Shown here one piece after another: positions 11,634-14,424 of a DNA stretch of 14,424 bases. Each line of letters opens with the position of its first letter. The stretch's first letter is position 1. A program made the position numbers and the translations under genes. The notes under the pieces were generated by a model. It saw nothing but the letters and a program-made list of their open reading frames with translations, was not told where the DNA came from and ran no database searches. The stretch covers positions 1 through 14,424 of the forward strand of contig CANRFK010000022.1 in the NCBI GenBank assembly GCA_947629875.1, written 5' to 3'. The stretch comes from an uncultured Clostridia bacterium (GTDB lineage Bacteria > Bacillota > Clostridia > Christensenellales > Borkfalkiaceae).

Positions 11634-13801
11634 AACGCGCGGCGATCGTTCTCTTTGTTCTCTTCGGTTCGGCGGGAGTTCTCCTTCTCTCGCTCCTCTT
11701 TGCCTATCTCGGCATCACGGCTGGAGCCGGATTGGAGCCCGAAAAACTCACGCTGGATACGGCCTGCATCCGCATCTACGACGAGGGCGGCAAGGCAATG
11801 GAGACGGCGAGGCGAAAGAGCGTCGCCTACGAGAGCTTTCCCGACTATCTCCCCAATGCCTTCGTCGCCGTCGAAGACAAGCGCTTTTTTGCCCACGGCG
11901 GCATCGACTACCGCCGCGTTGCAAAGGCCATGTGGAAAAACCTCACGAGTTTTTCCTTCCGCGAGGGAGCTTCCACCATCTCCCAGCAGCTCATCAAAAA
12001 CACCCATCTCACGAGCGACAAGACCATCACGCGCAAGCTCAAAGAGTTCAAGCTGACCCGCGCCCTCGAACGGCGATACTCCAAGGAAGAAATTTTGGAG
12101 CTCTACGTCAACTCCATCTACTTCGGGCACAGTGCATTCGGCGTGGGGCGTGCGGCGGAGTACTATTTCGGCAAGGATGCGGAAGAGCTCACCCCCGCGG
12201 AGTGTGCCATGCTTGCCGCCCTCGTCAAGTCGCCCAATACCTATTCCCCCTTCAAAAATCCCGAAAAATGCCTTTCGCGGCGCAATTTTGTACTAAAACT
12301 CATGTTGGAGCAGGGATATTTGACGACGGCACAGTACGCGGAGGCGGCCAAGGAGCCCCTGCCCTCCGCCCCCTCCGAGAGCGGCGAAAACGCCTACCTT
12401 TCCCGCGTGTACGAGGAACTTGCCGCCCTCTTCCCCGACGCCCGCACGGGAGAATTGGGGTCTCTCAAAATCTACACGGCATACAACGCCGCCCTGCAAG
12501 CGGAGCTGGAAAAGACCGAGGCGGAGAGCGACGCCGCCGCTCTCGTTCTCGACAACCGCACCCACGCCATAAAGGCATACCACACGACCTGCGGCACGTT
12601 GAAGCGCCTGCCCGCCTCCGTCATCAAGCCCCTCCTCGTCTACGCGCCCGCCATCGAGGAGAACCTCATCTCCCCCGCAACGCCCCTCTCCGACGAACGC
12701 GCCGACTTCGGCGGCTACTCCCCCGACGATGCGGGCGGCGCCTCGGGGGGATACATGAGCGCGCGGTATGCCCTCTCGCACAGCGTGAACATCCCCGCCG
12801 TGCGCATTCTGAATAGCCTCGGGTGCGACAGGGCGGCGCGTTATATGGCAAAAATGGGGCTCCCCGTCGAAGAGGAGGACAGAACGCTCGCCCTCGCCCT
12901 CGGCGGCATGCGCGAGGGCTATTCGCTCCCCGCCCTCGCCGACGCCTATTCCACCTTTGCCTCGGGGGGAACTTACTACCCCGCTTCCTGCATTCTGCGC
13001 GTCGAGGATGAAAAGGGGCACGTTCTCTACCGCCACAGCCCCGCAGGCACGCACGTCTTTTCGGGGGAGACCTGCGCCCTCATGAGCGACATGTTGCAGA
13101 CGGCCGCCAAGGAGGGAACAGCGAAAAAACTTGCTTCGCTCCCCTTCCCTGTCTGCGCCAAGACGGGCACCGCCGAGGGAAAGGGCGGCAACACCGACGC
13201 CTACACCGTCGCCTACACCGCAGAGGATACCGTAGCCGTGTGGCTGGGAAACCGCGACAATTCCCCCATAAGCGCGACGGGCGGAGGCCTCCCCGCCAAC
13301 ATCGCCCTGCGCGTTCTGCGCGTCTTATATGATGACAGAACGCCCGCGCCCCTTCCCGCCTGCAACAGCCTCATCCGCGTCGCCTACGACAGGCTCTCCT
13401 ACGAGAACGACCACAAAATTGTCCTCGCCGACCCCTCCGCGCCCGTGGGCGAGAACCTCTACGAACTCTTCCGCCCCTCCGCGCTCCCGCAGGAGACGTG
13501 CAGGCGTTTTTCCGAGCCGACCATCTCAGAGCCCCGCATTTTTGTCAAAAATGGGGCAGTTTATATAGTACTATGTCAGACAAAGTACTATGATTATGTT
13601 GTAAAAAGAGTAAATCGCGGCCAAACGACCACGATTTACAGCGGAAAATTTCAAAAACTTATCTGCGATAACTCCGTCCGCGCGGGCGAGAGTTACGTCT
13701 ACTCCGTCACACCCTACTACTTGAGCCGTGCGGGGAAAACGGTCACGCTCCCCTCCGTGCGCGTCGAAGCGCCCTCGGCTCTCCCCGACGATTGGTGGTG
13801 A
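11630..13801 (+). CDS. Class A penicillin-binding protein (transglycosylase-transpeptidase)
   Basis: A 723-residue bifunctional cell wall synthase. After a signal-anchor helix (about 4-28) comes the GT51 glycosyltransferase, with VEDKRFFAHGGID (catalytic E82), GASTISQQLIKN (113-124), RRYSKEEILELYVNSIYFG (E158) and KSPNTYSP. The transpeptidase has S330-V-I-K333 in PASVIKP, S385-V-N387, and K511-T-G-T. All three active-site motifs are present, so both activities should work. The C-terminal 100 residues (about 622-715) look like a fibronectin type III-type beta domain, as in some Firmicute PBPs. It polymerises lipid II and cross-links peptides outside the membrane. The upstream frame is closed by TAA at 11609, so the ATG is secure although no ribosome binding site is visible. 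The 3' end contains an AT-rich structured patch, and the stop abuts that of thiI. Confidence 0.95.
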   Translation: MKRAAIVLFVLFGSAGVLLLSLLFAYLGITAGAGLEPEKLTLDTACIRIYDEGGKAMETARRKSVAYESFPDYLPNAFVAVEDKRFFAHGGIDYRRVAKAMWKNLTSFSFREGASTISQQLIKNTHLTSDKTITRKLKEFKLTRALERRYSKEEILELYVNSIYFGHSAFGVGRAAEYYFGKDAEELTPAECAMLAALVKSPNTYSPFKNPEKCLSRRNFVLKLMLEQGYLTTAQYAEAAKEPLPSAPSESGENAYLSRVYEELAALFPDARTGELGSLKIYTAYNAALQAELEKTEAESDAAALVLDNRTHAIKAYHTTCGTLKRLPASVIKPLLVYAPAIEENLISPATPLSDERADFGGYSPDDAGGASGGYMSARYALSHSVNIPAVRILNSLGCDRAARYMAKMGLPVEEEDRTLALALGGMREGYSLPALADAYSTFASGGTYYPASCILRVEDEKGHVLYRHSPAGTHVFSGETCALMSDMLQTAAKEGTAKKLASLPFPVCAKTGTAEGKGGNTDAYTVAYTAEDTVAVWLGNRDNSPISATGGGLPANIALRVLRVLYDDRTPAPLPACNSLIRVAYDRLSYENDHKIVLADPSAPVGENLYELFRPSALPQETCRRFSEPTISEPRIFVKNGAVYIVLCQTKYYDYVVKRVNRGQTTTIYSGKFQKLICDNSVRAGESYVYSVTPYYLSRAGKTVTLPSVRVEAPSALPDDWW
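13531..13557. repeat. Hairpin inside the PBP 3' region
   Basis: GCCCC at 13531-13535 pairs with GGGGC at 13553-13557, and ATTTTT pairs with AAAAAT around a three-base loop, with a two-base bulge. It is the first of three inverted repeats packed between 13531 and 13639. Confidence 0.5.
13565..13591. repeat. 27-bp dyad holding the 16-bp repeat shared with miaA
   Basis: Thirteen-base arms around a central A at 13578 pair with one mismatch (13573/13583), with core TATGTC-A-GACA. Bases 13567-13582 are identical to the miaA copy at 4358-4373 on the opposite strand. The motif AGTACTATG occurs twice here. It is translated as part of the C-terminal PBP domain (V647 onward). Confidence 0.6.
13603..13639 (-). 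terminator. Intrinsic terminator for thiI inside the PBP gene
   Basis: On the minus strand an 11-bp stem (GTAAATCGTGG with CCGCGATTTAC, one T-G pair, eight-base loop, 13610-13639) is followed by TC and then five T (13603-13607). It lies 162 bases beyond the thiI stop codon and entirely within the opposite-strand PBP coding sequence. No other terminator is possible between the two abutting genes. Confidence 0.65.
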
Positions 13802-14424
13802 TCAGAGGCGGATATACTCCAGCGTTTGCATGGCTTCCTCGATGAGCGCCTCCACGTCGAGCTTTGCCTCCTCCTCTTCGATGTACGAGAGCTTGGGGCG
13901 GATGGCGGGATGCTCGGGGAGGAACACCGTGCAGCAGTCCTCATAGGGAAGCACCGAGGTCTCGTAGCTGCCGATCCTTCGCGCGCGCTCGATGATCTCC
14001 TCCTTGTCGAACCCGATGAGCGGCCGCAGGACGGGGAGCGTCGCCACGGAGTTGGAGGATGTCAGCCCCTCCATCGTCTGGCTCGCCACCTGCCCGAGGC
14101 TCTCGCCCGTGATGAGGCACTGCGCGCCCACCTTCCCGGCGACCCGCTCGGCGATGCGCACCATAAACCTGCGAAGCAGCGTCACGTTGAGGTCGGCGGC
14201 GCAATTTTTATGGATCTCCTCCTGAATGTGGGCGACGTTCACCGTGCGGAGCCTATCCACGAGCGTATAGCGCGAGAGGAGCGCGGCGAGCTCTTTCACC
14301 TTCTCCTTCGCCCCGTCGTTGGTGTAGGGATAGCTGTGGAAGTGCAAGGGCTCCACCGTCATGCCGCGCTTGGCCATCATGTAGCCCGCGACGGGCGAAT
14401 CGATGCCGCCCGAAAGAAGCAGAA
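13802..14424 (-). CDS. thiI: tRNA 4-thiouridine synthase ThiI, C-terminal part (5' end outside the window)
   Basis: The visible 207 residues begin just before the PP-loop motif LLLSGGIDSPVAGYMMAKRG, in which SGGIDS binds ATP to adenylate U8 of tRNA. Sulphur transfer then gives 4-thiouridine, and the same protein can feed sulphur into thiamine thiazole synthesis. CLITGESLGQVASQT, LPVLRPLIGFDKEEIIERAR and YEDCCTVFLPEHPAIRPK are typical of ThiI. The protein ends soon after, without the C-terminal rhodanese domain of the enterobacterial type, so it is the short Firmicute form. The NFLD and THUMP domains and the start codon lie beyond the right edge. Its stop codon is directly adjacent to the convergent PBP stop, with no base between. 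With MiaA and MiaB it is the third tRNA-modification gene in the window. Confidence 0.95.
   Translation of the reverse strand, partial: LLLSGGIDSPVAGYMMAKRGMTVEPLHFHSYPYTNDGAKEKVKELAALLSRYTLVDRLRTVNVAHIQEEIHKNCAADLNVTLLRRFMVRIAERVAGKVGAQCLITGESLGQVASQTMEGLTSSNSVATLPVLRPLIGFDKEEIIERARRIGSYETSVLPYEDCCTVFLPEHPAIRPKLSYIEEEEAKLDVEALIEEAMQTLEYIRL

Noticed and set aside
11383..12816. A 477-residue plus-strand frame overlapping the start of the PBP gene
   Set aside because: It is an arginine- and histidine-rich shadow in another frame of the PBP gene, whose own frame carries all the family motifs.
1..14424. Search by eye for tRNA, rRNA, riboswitch, CRISPR array and transposase genes
   Set aside because: No cloverleaf with conserved tRNA bases, no regularly spaced repeats and no transposase motif were seen. 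Intergenic gaps are all under about 210 bases, which leaves little room.

Overview
The window looks like chromosomal DNA of a GC-rich member of the Firmicutes, probably class Clostridia. The best clue is the gene order miaB-mutS-mutL-miaA-ynbB, which is typical of that phylum. Other clues are strong GGAGG ribosome binding sites, sigma-A-like promoters (TTGACA/TATCAT and TTGAAA/TATAAT), a rhodanese-free thiI, and MutL with the endonuclease motif of organisms lacking Dam/MutH. I cannot place it more narrowly from sequence alone. GC-rich codon bias produces many long antisense open frames, which I treat as shadows.

Left part (1 to about 2,970, minus strand): a four-gene module reads right to left. 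It holds an SPFH/Band 7 membrane protein, a two-helix membrane protein, a short ribbon-helix-helix DNA-binding protein, and a small single-helix membrane protein. The SPFH promoter has a perfect consensus -35 box and lies between two dyad sequences that look like operators. A 69-bp almost perfect palindrome sits between the SPFH gene and the rest. A weak terminator closes the module. At the extreme left is a 27-codon remnant that starts like an XRE-family regulator and then loses that resemblance.

Middle (2,971 to 11,574, minus strand): a compact six-gene operon with one clear promoter upstream (11,546-11,574) and one clear terminator downstream (2,971-2,995). The order of transcription is sirtuin, miaB, mutS, mutL, miaA, ynbB-like PLP enzyme. 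Four of the five junctions overlap by 4 or 11 bp. MiaA and MiaB make ms2i6A at tRNA position 37, and MutS and MutL perform mismatch repair. The sirtuin in first place is the unexpected member, and hfq, often found between miaA and ynbB, is absent.

Right part (11,575 to 14,424): a class A penicillin-binding protein gene on the plus strand diverges from the operon. It lacks its own Shine-Dalgarno sequence but is preceded by a possible 9-codon leader whose stop overlaps its ATG. Its stop codon directly abuts the stop codon of a convergent thiI gene whose 5' end is outside the window. A good intrinsic terminator for thiI lies inside the 3' end of the PBP gene, in a strongly structured AT-rich patch. 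That patch shares a 16-bp sequence with an AT-rich patch in miaA. I saw no rRNA, tRNA, CRISPR array or complete insertion sequence. Most of the window is ordinary core genome; the least explained parts are the SPFH module, the palindrome and the shared AT-rich patches.
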